Shown here: positions 33,683 to 41,492 of the stretch, piece after piece
How the letters are laid out: every line of letters starts with the position of its first letter
Numbering within the stretch: position 1 is the first letter of the stretch
The notes under the pieces: generated by a model
The model's input: only the letters and a program-made list of their open reading frames with translations
What the model was told of the DNA's origin: nothing
Database searches by the model: none
Position numbers and translations under genes: made by a program
Assembly (NCBI RefSeq): GCF_009834225.1
Contig: NZ_CP047176.1
Coordinates: forward strand, 1,736,001-1,800,000
Direction: 5' to 3'
Source: Rathayibacter sp. VKM Ac-2759
GTDB taxonomy: Bacteria > Actinomycetota > Actinomycetes > Actinomycetales > Microbacteriaceae
Length of the DNA stretch: 64,000 bases

Positions 33683-34255
33683 ATGGAGCGGTTCGGCGTC
33701 CGGCTCGGCATCGATGTGGGTCGCGCCCGCATCGGGGTCGCGCGCTCGGACGCCGACGGCCTGCTCGCGGTGCCGGTCGAGACCGTCGCGCGCGCGAGCG
33801 ACGACTCCGACATCGCCCGCATCGCGGCGATCGCCGGCGAGTACGCGGCCCGGGGGATCGTCGTCGGCCTGCCCCTCTCCCTGTCGGGCGGCGAGACCGC
33901 CTCGACCGACGACGCGCGCTCGTTCGCGTCCCGGGTGGCCGCGGCCGTCCCCTCCGCTCCGGTGCGCCTCGTCGACGAGCGGCTCTCGACCGTGTCGGCG
34001 CAGGGTGCGCTGCACCTCTCCGGCCGCAGCACCCGCGGCTCCCGCACTGTGATCGACCAGATCGCCGCCGTGGTGATCCTGCAGCACGCCATCGATTCCG
34101 AGCGCTCCTCCGGTACCCCGGCGGGCAGCGCGCTCGAGACGAACGAAGGACGACCAACCCGTGACCGACGTCCCCCCGAGCCGCCGCGCCGCCCGCGCAG
34201 CCGAGGCCGATCAGCAGAGTCCGCCGCCCCAGGAGAACGCCTCCGCTTCGAGTGA
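33683..34255 (+). CDS. ruvX: RuvX/YqgF pre-16S rRNA nuclease (putative Holliday junction resolvase)
   Basis: The 190-residue RNase H-like protein has RLGIDVGRARIGVARSD (catalytic Asp), GIVVGLPLSLSGGE and LVDERLSTVSAQGAL. YqgF proteins trim the 5' end of 16S rRNA and were proposed as resolvases. The family normally ends near residue 150; here an extra Arg/Pro/Glu-rich tail of about 35 residues continues 95 bases into mltG in another frame, so the tail may be non-functional. The ATG follows the alaS TGA immediately. Confidence 0.9.
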   Translation: MERFGVRLGIDVGRARIGVARSDADGLLAVPVETVARASDDSDIARIAAIAGEYAARGIVVGLPLSLSGGETASTDDARSFASRVAAAVPSAPVRLVDERLSTVSAQGALHLSGRSTRGSRTVIDQIAAVVILQHAIDSERSSGTPAGSALETNEGRPTRDRRPPEPPRRPRSRGRSAESAAPGERLRFE

Positions 34256-35453
34256 CGGCGCTCCCGCGCACGACCCGCTCGGCCGGCTCTTCTCGGGCCC
34301 CGAGGTGCCGGCTCCCCGCGACCGCGGCGAGACCGTCGCGGCCGCGCACCCCGAGGCCGCCACGGCTCCCAAGCGCCGTCCGCGTCAGCGCAGGCAGCGC
34401 AACCACCGCGGTCTGATCGGCGGGCTCCTCGCGTTCGGCGTGTTCGTCGCGCTGGTCGCGGTCGCGGTCACCATCTTCATCGAGCCCGTGCGCGCGCTGT
34501 TCGCGGAGCCGGAGCCCACCGACTACACCGGGACCGGCACCAGCGAGGTCGTCTTCACGATCCACCAGGGCGACGCCGGGAGCGACATCGCGACCAACCT
34601 GGTCTCGGACGGCGTGATCAAGTCGTACACGCCCTTCTACGAGCTGCTGGTCTCGCAGAGCCCCGAGCCCGTCTTCCAGCCGGGCGCCTACTCGCTGAAG
34701 GCCGAGATGAGCGCGAAGGCGGCGCTGTCGGCGCTGCTCGACCCCGAGGCCACGAGACTGGCCAACACGTTCGTGATCCCGGAGGGGACGGCTCTCGCGG
34801 CCGCGCTGCCGCTGATCGCCGACGGCTCCGGAGTGCCGCTCGCCGATCTGCAGGCCGCCGCCGCCGACTGGGGGTCGTTCGGCCTCCCCGCCGAGGCGAC
34901 CAGCCTCGAGGGATTCCTGTTCCCGGCGACCTACGACATCGATCCGAGCACCTCGGCCCACGACATCCTGCAGACGCTCGTCGACCGGATGTACCAGTCG
35001 CTGGATGCGGCGGGAGTGCCCGTCGACCAGCGCTACCGCACCGTGGTGTTCGCCTCGCTCGTGCAGCGGGAGGCCCGCGTCGCGGAGGACTTCCCGAAGG
35101 TCGCGCGCGTGTTCCAGAACCGCCTCGACCAGGGCTGGCGCCTGCAGTCGGACGCGACCGTCGCCTACGGCACGGGCGCGACCGACCGGGTCACGACGAC
35201 CGACGCCGAGCGGAACGACGCGAACAACGTCTACAACACCTACCAGCGCGACGGTCTGCCTCCGGCCCCGATCTCGAACCCGGGCGACGTCGCCATCGAC
35301 GCGGTGCTGCACCCCGCCGACGGCACCTGGCTGTACTTCGTCACCGTGAACCTCGAGACCGGCGAGACCGTCTACTCGACGACCGACGCCGAGCACAACG
35401 CCGCCGTCGCGCAGTGGCAGGCCTGGATGCGGGACCACCCGGAGTACCAGTGA
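34161..35453 (+). CDS. mltG: Endolytic murein transglycosylase MltG
   Basis: The 430-residue membrane protein has a disordered cytoplasmic N-terminus (about 1-85), one membrane segment (about 88-108), a LysM-like domain (VVFTIHQGDAGSDIATNLVSDGVI) and the YceG catalytic domain with SLEGFLFPATYDI and VVFASLVQREARVAED, where the Glu of QREA is the presumed catalytic acid, followed by LQSDATVAYGTG and NVYNTYQRDGLPPAPISNPG. It cuts nascent glycan strands and sets their length. The GTG lies inside ruvX. Its stop overlaps the aroE GTG. Confidence 0.93.
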   Translation: MTDVPPSRRAARAAEADQQSPPPQENASASSDGAPAHDPLGRLFSGPEVPAPRDRGETVAAAHPEAATAPKRRPRQRRQRNHRGLIGGLLAFGVFVALVAVAVTIFIEPVRALFAEPEPTDYTGTGTSEVVFTIHQGDAGSDIATNLVSDGVIKSYTPFYELLVSQSPEPVFQPGAYSLKAEMSAKAALSALLDPEATRLANTFVIPEGTALAAALPLIADGSGVPLADLQAAAADWGSFGLPAEATSLEGFLFPATYDIDPSTSAHDILQTLVDRMYQSLDAAGVPVDQRYRTVVFASLVQREARVAEDFPKVARVFQNRLDQGWRLQSDATVAYGTGATDRVTTTDAERNDANNVYNTYQRDGLPPAPISNPGDVAIDAVLHPADGTWLYFVTVNLETGETVYSTTDAEHNAAVAQWQAWMRDHPEYQ

Positions 35454-36283
35454 CCACCCGCCTGGCGGTCCTCGGGTCGCCCATCGCGCACTCGAAGTCG
35501 CCGGCTCTGCACGCGGCGGCCTACGGCGTGCTCGGGCTCGAGTGGAGCTACACCGCCGTCGAGGCGACGGAGGCGACGCTCGCGGAGGTGATCGGCAGCG
35601 AGCGCTGGCGCGGGCTGTCGCTCACGATGCCGCTCAAGCACGCCGTCCGGCCGCTGCTCGCCGAGGAGGACCTGGTGGCCCGGGCGACGGGCGCCGTCAA
35701 TACGGTGCTCGTCGAGGGGGAGCGGCTGCGCGGCTTCAACACCGACGTCGCGGGCATCGTCCGCGCCCTCGCGGAGGCGGGCGTCACCTCGGCCGAGCGG
35801 GTCGACGTGCTCGGCGGAGGCGCGACCGCCGCCTCCGCGATCGCCGCGGCCGCGGAGCTCGGGGCCTCGCGCGTCACCGCGACGCTGCGCTCACCGGAGA
35901 AGGCGGCGGCGCTCGAGCCCGTCGCGACGGCCCTCGGCGTCGCCCTCGACGTCCGCTCGTTCGCCGAGTGGGGGCGCGGCGAGCCGCATCCGCTCGTCGT
36001 CTCGACGCTGCCCGGGGGAGCGGCCGACGCGCTCGAGGTGCCCGACGCGGTCGCCGGCTCCTCGACGCTCTTCGATGTGGCGTACTCGCCGTGGCCCAGC
36101 GCACTGGCGCTGCGCTGGCGTGCGGCCGGCTCACCGGTGGTGTCGGGGTTCGGCATGCTGCTGCACCAGGCGCTCGTGCAGGTGCGGATCTTCGTCGGGG
36201 GAGACCCGGCCGTGCCGCTTCCGCAGGAGGACGCGGTGCTCGCGGCGATGCGCACAGCGGTCCCGGCCGATCCCGCCCCCTGA
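35450..36283 (+). CDS. aroE: Shikimate dehydrogenase
   Basis: The 277-residue enzyme reduces 3-dehydroshikimate with NADPH. Seen: [18 protein letters not shown] (substrate loop, 6-23), [11 protein letters not shown] with the catalytic Lys, [15 protein letters not shown], a nucleotide-binding GGGATAASA, and [12 protein letters not shown] near the end. The GTG start overlaps the mltG stop by 4 bases. Position between mltG and aroC matches the actinobacterial aro cluster. Confidence 0.93.
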   Translation: MTTRLAVLGSPIAHSKSPALHAAAYGVLGLEWSYTAVEATEATLAEVIGSERWRGLSLTMPLKHAVRPLLAEEDLVARATGAVNTVLVEGERLRGFNTDVAGIVRALAEAGVTSAERVDVLGGGATAASAIAAAAELGASRVTATLRSPEKAAALEPVATALGVALDVRSFAEWGRGEPHPLVVSTLPGGAADALEVPDAVAGSSTLFDVAYSPWPSALALRWRAAGSPVVSGFGMLLHQALVQVRIFVGGDPAVPLPQEDAVLAAMRTAVPADPAP

Positions 36284-36320
36284 GCGAAGGCCCCCGGCGC
36301 GCATGTGCGAGAATCGTGGG

Positions 36321-37538
36321 ATGCTCCGTTGGCTCACGGCCGGGGAATCCCACGGTCCCGAACTCGTCGCCGTCCTCGAAGGACTCCCCGCAGGCGTCCC
36401 CGTCTCCCTCGACGACATCCGGGCGGATCTCGCCCGCCGCAAGCTCGGCTACGGCCGCGGGGCGCGGATGAACTTCGAGCAGGACGAGCTGGCGGTGTCC
36501 TCCGGCATCCGCCACGGCGCGACGATGGGCAGCCCCATCGCGCTGCGCATCGGCAACACGGAGTGGCCGCGCTGGGTCGACGTGATGTCGGCCGAGCCGC
36601 GCGACCCCGAGACCCTGCCCAAGGGCCGCGGCGCCGCGCTGACCCGCCCGCGCCCGGGCCACGCCGACCTGGTCGGCATGCAGAAGTACGGCTTCCCGGA
36701 GTCGCGCAACGTCCTCGAGCGCGCCTCCGCGCGCGAGACGGCCGCCCGGGTCGCGCTCGGAGCCGTGGCCCGCCGCTTCCTCGGCGAGCTCGGCATCACG
36801 CTCGTCAGCCACACCCTCGCCATCGGCCCCGTCCGCGTCCCGGAGGGCTCGGCGCTGCCCACCCTCGCCGACGTCGACGCGCTCGACGCCGATCCGCTGC
36901 GCTGCCACGACCCCGCCACGAGCGCGCTGATGGTCGCCGAGGTCGACCGGGCGCACGACGACGGCGACACTCTCGGCGGCGTGGTCGAGGTGCTCGCCTA
37001 CGACCTCCCGCCCGGGCTCGGCTCGTACGTGCACTGGGACCGCCGGCTCGACGCGCAGCTCGCGGCGGCGCTGATGGGCATCCAGGCGATCAAGGGCGTC
37101 GAGGTCGGCGACGGCTTCCTCACCACCACCCGCCGAGGGTCGGAGGCGCACGACGAGCTGTTCCAGGCGACCGGAGGCATCGGCCGCTCGAGCGACCGCG
37201 CGGGCGGCACCGAGGGCGGGATGAGCACCGGCACCGTGCTGCGGGTCCGCGCCGGCATGAAGCCGATCGCGACCGTTCCGCACGCGCTCCGCACCGTCGA
37301 CGTGTCGACCGGCGAGGCGGCGGGGGCGCACCACCAGCGCTCCGACGTCTGCGCCGTCCCCGCCTCCGGCGTCGTCGCCGAGGCCATGGTCGCCCTCGTG
37401 CTCGCGAACGCCGTGCTCGAGAAGTTCGGCGGCGACAGCGTCACCGAGACCCGCCGCAACCTCCAGGGCTACCTCGCCGCCATCCCGGAGGAGCTGCGCA
37501 CCCTGCCCGCGAGCGATCCGGCCCTCGGTCTCGCGTGA
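36321..37538 (+). CDS. aroC: Chorismate synthase
   Basis: The 405-residue FMN-dependent enzyme makes chorismate from EPSP. Signatures: [38 protein letters not shown], a middle motif with [14 protein letters not shown], and [10 protein letters not shown] with the late [13 protein letters not shown]. All conserved His and Arg of the FMN site appear present. The ATG at 36321 has an A/T-rich -10-like GAGAAT 6 bases upstream, so it may also start a leaderless transcript inside the aro cluster. aroK follows after about 30 bases. Confidence 0.97.
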   Translation: MLRWLTAGESHGPELVAVLEGLPAGVPVSLDDIRADLARRKLGYGRGARMNFEQDELAVSSGIRHGATMGSPIALRIGNTEWPRWVDVMSAEPRDPETLPKGRGAALTRPRPGHADLVGMQKYGFPESRNVLERASARETAARVALGAVARRFLGELGITLVSHTLAIGPVRVPEGSALPTLADVDALDADPLRCHDPATSALMVAEVDRAHDDGDTLGGVVEVLAYDLPPGLGSYVHWDRRLDAQLAAALMGIQAIKGVEVGDGFLTTTRRGSEAHDELFQATGGIGRSSDRAGGTEGGMSTGTVLRVRAGMKPIATVPHALRTVDVSTGEAAGAHHQRSDVCAVPASGVVAEAMVALVLANAVLEKFGGDSVTETRRNLQGYLAAIPEELRTLPASDPALGLA

Positions 37539-37569
37539 TGCCCGCCGACTCCCGGGCGACGGCCCGCTG

Positions 37570-38190
37570 ATGGCGGGTCACGATACCGGCGCGACCCGCG
37601 CGCGCGTCGTCTTCATCGGGCCGATGGGCGCCGGCAAGACGACGATCGGCAAGCGGGTCGCGAAGTCCCTGGCGGCCCGGTTCGTCGACTCCGACGCCGA
37701 GTTCATCCGCCGGCACGGGCCGATCGCGGCGTACTTCGATCTGCACGGCGAGGCCGCGTTCCGCCGCGAGGAGCGCTCGATCGTCGAGCACCAGGTGCGG
37801 CGCGACGTAGTGCTGAGCCTCGGCGGCGGCGCAGTGCTCGATCCGGACACCCGGGCCGACCTCGCCGGCGTCCCCGTCGTCCTCCTCACGACCACGGCCG
37901 AGGCCGTCGCCTCGCGCCTGGGCTCGGGCGTCCGCCCGCTGGTGCGCGGGGGAGTGGCCGACTGGACGCGGATCCACGAGGCCCGGCGGCCGATCTACGA
38001 GGCCCTGGCCGATCACACCGTCGACACCTCGCGCCGGCCGATCACCCTGATCGCGGCCGAGATCGCCGACTGGCTGCGCGAGGGCCGCGAGGCGCCGGCA
38101 GACCGCACCGACGACGCGACCGCCGCCGGCGGACCCGCACCGACAGAACCGGCGGCCGCGACCGGCCGCCCGAGTGGAAGACAGTCATGA
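37570..38190 (+). CDS. aroK: Shikimate kinase
   Basis: The 206-residue P-loop kinase phosphorylates shikimate. Seen: Walker A GPMGAGKTTIGK (16-27), DSDAEFIRRHG (shikimate-binding Asp), FRREERSIVEH, LSLGGGAVL and the lid RPLVRGG. The last 35 residues form an Ala/Pro/Thr-rich tail not found in the minimal enzyme. The stop overlaps the aroB ATG by 4 bases (ATGA). Confidence 0.95.
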   Translation: MAGHDTGATRARVVFIGPMGAGKTTIGKRVAKSLAARFVDSDAEFIRRHGPIAAYFDLHGEAAFRREERSIVEHQVRRDVVLSLGGGAVLDPDTRADLAGVPVVLLTTTAEAVASRLGSGVRPLVRGGVADWTRIHEARRPIYEALADHTVDTSRRPITLIAAEIADWLREGREAPADRTDDATAAGGPAPTEPAAATGRPSGRQS

Positions 38191-39266
38191 CCGACGGCAC
38201 CACCGCCCTCACCGTCCCCGGGAACAACGGCTACGACATCACCGTCGGCCGCGGGCTCCTCGACGGCCTCGCCGATGCGATCGGACCCCGCGCCGCCAAA
38301 GTGCTGATCGTGCACCCGCCGACCCTCGCGGTGCTGGCCGCCGAGATGCGCGAGAGCCTCCTCGAGCGCTACGAGGTGCTCCTCGCCGAGGTCCCCGACG
38401 CGGAGCCGGCCAAGCGCGTCGAGGTCGCCGCCTTCTGCTGGCAGGTGATGGGGCAGTCCGACTTCACCCGCACCGACGTCGTGGTCGGCTTCGGCGGCGG
38501 GTCGATCACCGATCTCGCCGGCTTCGTGGCGGCCACCTGGCTCCGCGGCGTCGACCTCGTGCAGGTGCCGACGACGGTGCTCGGCATGGTCGACGCGGCG
38601 ATCGGCGGCAAGACCGGCATCAACACGGCCGAGGGCAAGAACCTCGTCGGAGCGTTCCACGCGCCCCGCGCGGTGGTCGCCGACCTCGACGTGCTCACGA
38701 GCCTGCCGCGCAACGAGATCCTGGCCGGCTTCGGCGAGATCGTGAAGTACGGCTTCATCGCCGAGCCCGAGATCCTCGACATCATCGAGTCCGACGTCGA
38801 CCTCGCGACCGACCCGACCTCGGAGGAGTTCCGGCGCCTGGTCGAGCTGTCGATCGGCATCAAGGCGCGGGTCGTCGGGGAGGACTTCACCGAGCAGGGC
38901 GTCCGCGAGATCCTGAACTACGGGCACACCCTCGGCCACGCGATCGAGCACGCCGAGCGCTACCAGTGGCGGCACGGAGCGGCGGTGTCGGTCGGCATGG
39001 TGTTCGCCGCCGAGCTGTCGCGACTGACCGGCACCCTGAGCGACGCCGTCGTCGACCGGCACCGCAGTGTGCTCGAGTCGCTGACGCTGCCCACGAGCTA
39101 CCCGCTCGGCCGGTGGGAGACCCTGCTGGCCTCGATGCAGCGCGACAAGAAGTCGCGCGCGGGCATCCTGCGCTTCGTCGTGCTCGACGATCTGGCGCGA
39201 CCGAGCATCCTGCAGGGACCCGAGACCTCGCTGCTGTTCGCGGCGTACCAGGAGATCGGCGCGTAG
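38187..39266 (+). CDS. aroB: 3-dehydroquinate synthase
   Basis: The 359-residue NAD- and metal-dependent enzyme converts DAHP to 3-dehydroquinate. Seen: VGFGGGSITDLAGFVAATW (NAD loop), QVPTTVLGMVDAAIGGKTGIN, GAFHAPRAV, AGFGEIVKYGFI (metal-ligand Glu), and NYGHTLGHAIE with the metal-ligand His residues. It is the last gene of the aro cluster; the next gene is convergent and starts its stop 6 bases away. Confidence 0.97.
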   Translation: MTDGTTALTVPGNNGYDITVGRGLLDGLADAIGPRAAKVLIVHPPTLAVLAAEMRESLLERYEVLLAEVPDAEPAKRVEVAAFCWQVMGQSDFTRTDVVVGFGGGSITDLAGFVAATWLRGVDLVQVPTTVLGMVDAAIGGKTGINTAEGKNLVGAFHAPRAVVADLDVLTSLPRNEILAGFGEIVKYGFIAEPEILDIIESDVDLATDPTSEEFRRLVELSIGIKARVVGEDFTEQGVREILNYGHTLGHAIEHAERYQWRHGAAVSVGMVFAAELSRLTGTLSDAVVDRHRSVLESLTLPTSYPLGRWETLLASMQRDKKSRAGILRFVVLDDLARPSILQGPETSLLFAAYQEIGA

Positions 39267-39272
39267 CAGCGC

Positions 39273-39587
39273 CTAGGCGCCGCCGCCCAGGGCCGAGGTC
39301 CGGGCGGCGGTGTACTCCGCCTCGGTGATGGTGCCCGCGGCGCGCAGGCCCTCGAGCTCGGCGAGGCGCTCGGCCAGCGGGCGCTGACCGCCCAGGCCGT
39401 CCTTCGCGAAGCGGGCGGCGACGTCGGTCTGCAGCGTGAGCGGGTTCACTCCGAGCTTCTTCGCGCGGCGGATGTTGGCCACGACGATCACCGCGATGAT
39501 CACGACGACGGCGACGACGACCAGCGGAACGATCGTCGCGAGGACGCCGAAAGCGCCCGAGAATCCGGGGTCCGAGGGGATGCCCAT
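39273..39587 (-). CDS. Small membrane protein with a SHOCT domain
   Basis: The 104-residue protein has an N-terminal membrane segment (about 10-37, [25 protein letters not shown]) and a C-terminal SHOCT motif ([30 protein letters not shown]), a short helical module of unknown role usually at protein ends. The ATG at 39587 follows AAGGAGAGACACC, a strong ribosome binding site, which rules out the longer upstream reading frame. It is divergent from efp. Confidence 0.82.
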   Translation of the reverse strand: MGIPSDPGFSGAFGVLATIVPLVVVAVVVIIAVIVVANIRRAKKLGVNPLTLQTDVAARFAKDGLGGQRPLAERLAELEGLRAAGTITEAEYTAARTSALGGGA

Positions 39588-39712
39588 GGTGTCTCTCCTT
39601 CTCGTTCCTGATCCTCCACCGTCTCGCGGGAGGCACCGGGGGTCAAGGCATTCGGACGCGGCGTCCAGGCTGGGGCGGGCGCTCGCCCCTCGGCTTCGAG
39701 GCGCGCGTCGAC

Positions 39713-39718
39713 TACACT
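39713..39718 (+). promoter_or_regulatory. -10 hexamer TACACT for efp-nusB
   Basis: TACACT matches 4 of 6 consensus bases and would give a leader of about 83 bases before the efp ATG. The -35 is weak. Confidence 0.4.
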
Positions 39719-39807
39719 CGACGGGTTGGCCGTACCGGCCGATATCGCCGTGCCCCGGAGTCGGGCGACGCGGCAGCAGACTTCCACCGAAACGGATCCC
39801 CCTTCGC

Positions 39808-40368
39808 ATGGCCTCTACCACCGACATCAAGAACGGCACCGTCCTCAACATCGACGGTCAGCTCTGGAACGTCATCGACTTCCAGCACGTGAAGCCGGGC
39901 AAGGGCGGCGCGTTCGTCCGCACCAAGATGAAGAACGTGCTCACCGGCAAGGTCGTCGACAAGACCTTCAACGCGGGCGCGAAGATCGAGACCGCCAACG
40001 TCGACCGCCGCGACTTCCAGTACCTCTACCGCGACGGCGCCGACTTCGTCTTCATGGACACCAGCGACTACGACCAGATCACCGTTCCCGAGGCCGTCGT
40101 GGGCGACGCCGCCAACTTCATGCTCGAGAACCAGAACGTGACGCTCGCGCTGCACGAGGGCGACCCGATCTACATCGACCTCCCTGCCTCCGTGGTGCTC
40201 GAGATCACCTACACCGAGCCGGGCCTGCAGGGCGACCGCTCCACCGGTGGCACCAAGCCCGCCACCGTCGAGACCGGCTACCAGATCCAGGTCCCGCTGT
40301 TCCTCGAGCTGGGCACGAAGGTCAAGGTCGACACCCGCACGGGTGACTACCTCGGCCGCGTCAGCTGA
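39808..40368 (+). CDS. efp: Elongation factor P
   Basis: The 186-residue, three-domain tRNA mimic relieves ribosomes stalled on polyproline. The exposed loop reads KPGKGGAF with Lys32 at the tip, so it belongs to the lysine class; actinobacterial EF-P is thought to work with an unmodified Lys. OB domains II and III follow, with [21 protein letters not shown] and the C-terminal [12 protein letters not shown] signature. ATG at 39808 is fixed by the family N-terminus. nusB follows after 12 bases. Confidence 0.97.
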   Translation: MASTTDIKNGTVLNIDGQLWNVIDFQHVKPGKGGAFVRTKMKNVLTGKVVDKTFNAGAKIETANVDRRDFQYLYRDGADFVFMDTSDYDQITVPEAVVGDAANFMLENQNVTLALHEGDPIYIDLPASVVLEITYTEPGLQGDRSTGGTKPATVETGYQIQVPLFLELGTKVKVDTRTGDYLGRVS

Positions 40369-40380
40369 GCCGGCCCGCCC

Positions 40381-40800
40381 GTGAGTGCTCGCACGAAGGC
40401 GCGCAAGCGCGCCCTCGACATCATCTACAACGCCGACGTCCGGCAGATCCCGTTCGACCAGTCGCTGCGGGCCGAGGCCGAGCGCGCCGCCCACGAGCCG
40501 GCGCGCGAGGCCTCCTGGCTGTACGCCCGCGAGATCGTCGACGGCGTCATCGACCACCACGACGAGATCGACGCGCTGATCGCCGAGCTGGCGAAGGGCT
40601 GGACCCTCTCGCGCATGCCGATGGTCGACCGCGCGATCCTCCGGATCGGCGTGTGGGAGATCCTCTACAACGACGCGGTCCCCGACGGTGTCGCGATCTC
40701 GGAGGCGGTGGAGGCGGCCACGGTCCTCTCGACCGACGACTCCGCCGGCTTCATCAACGGACTGCTGGCCTCGGTCGTGGAGTCGCGCGCGACGGCGTGA
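40381..40800 (+). CDS. nusB: Transcription antitermination protein NusB
   Basis: The 139-residue all-helical protein binds boxA RNA with S10 in rRNA transcription complexes. Seen: ARTKARKRALDIIYNADVRQ, the NusB N-terminal signature, and RMPMVDRAILRIGVWEILYND and PDGVAISEAVEAATVLSTDDSAGFINGLL, which define the family. The GTG start is 12 bases after efp. The stop is followed by a strong hairpin. Confidence 0.96.
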   Translation: MSARTKARKRALDIIYNADVRQIPFDQSLRAEAERAAHEPAREASWLYAREIVDGVIDHHDEIDALIAELAKGWTLSRMPMVDRAILRIGVWEILYNDAVPDGVAISEAVEAATVLSTDDSAGFINGLLASVVESRATA

Positions 40801-40806
40801 CCTCGA

Positions 40807-40843
40807 GCGGCCCGGTCTGCGACGAGAGTCGCGCTCGGGCCGC
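40807..40843 (+). terminator. Hairpin after nusB
   Basis: GCGGCCCG pairs with CGGGCCGC, with an inner GCGAC-GAGA-GTCGC stem-loop. There is no T run. It begins 6 bases after the nusB stop and likely ends the aro-efp-nusB unit. Confidence 0.5.
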
Positions 40844-41018
40844 GTTCGTGCAGGAGGCGCCACCTCACGCGGATGACCGGGCGGCGGGGGAGCACCTCCG
40901 ACCGGATCGGCGCCCGGTGTCCTCGAGAGGGGACGTGCGCCGGCGCCGTCTCGCGCGTACCGTCAGCGGTGGCGCCGGCTCGCCCAGAGCCGCGACCGCC
41001 GCGCGGAGGGAGGGTGCG

Positions 41019-41492
41019 ATGTCCGGCCCACACGCGTCGGGTCCGACCGGCCCGCGCGGAGACCCGCCGACGGAGGGCGACTCCGCTCTCTCCCCGGCGC
41101 CCGGCCGCCGGCCGCCGGGGGTCACCTTCGCCGTCGTGCTGATGTACCTCGGCGGCCTGGCGCAGATCGCGCTCGGCATCGGGACGATCTTCCTCCGCTA
41201 CACACCCGGTGCCTCCGCCGACGGCCTCGGCACCGTGGTGACCCTGCTCGGTGCGGGGATGATCCTGTTCGGGCTGTTCGTGATCGCCCTCGCCTCGGGC
41301 GTGGCGCGGGGGAGCCGCGCCGCACGGACGAGTGCCACGGCCGTCATGCTGCTCGGCCTCGCGCTGATGCTGGCCGATGCTCTGACGGCGGGCGACGGCG
41401 ACTGGTCCGGCGTGGTGATCCAGTCGATCGCGGTGCTGGCGGTCGTCGCGCCGCTCCGGATCGGTCGCGGGCGTCGCTACTTCCTCCGCTGA
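41019..41492 (+). CDS. Uncharacterised four-helix membrane protein
   Basis: The 157-residue protein has a Pro/Gly-rich N-terminus (about 1-34) and four hydrophobic segments (about 36-55, 68-92, 104-122 and 131-148). I recognise no family beyond general actinobacterial small membrane proteins. The ATG at 41019 follows GGAGGGAGGG; longer upstream frames lack support. It converges on the P-type ATPase gene, and the two coding regions overlap by 16 bases at their 3' ends. Confidence 0.7.
   Translation: MSGPHASGPTGPRGDPPTEGDSALSPAPGRRPPGVTFAVVLMYLGGLAQIALGIGTIFLRYTPGASADGLGTVVTLLGAGMILFGLFVIALASGVARGSRAARTSATAVMLLGLALMLADALTAGDGDWSGVVIQSIAVLAVVAPLRIGRGRRYFLR

Noticed and set aside
30923..34087. 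A 1054-codon minus-strand frame over alaS and ruvX
   Set aside because: Same GC-skew artefact. Composition is repetitive and alaS is unambiguous.
40653..41018. Upstream extension of the 41019 membrane protein into nusB
   Set aside because: The extension is the out-of-frame reading of nusB and a terminator-like hairpin; a strong ribosome binding site precedes the ATG at 41019.
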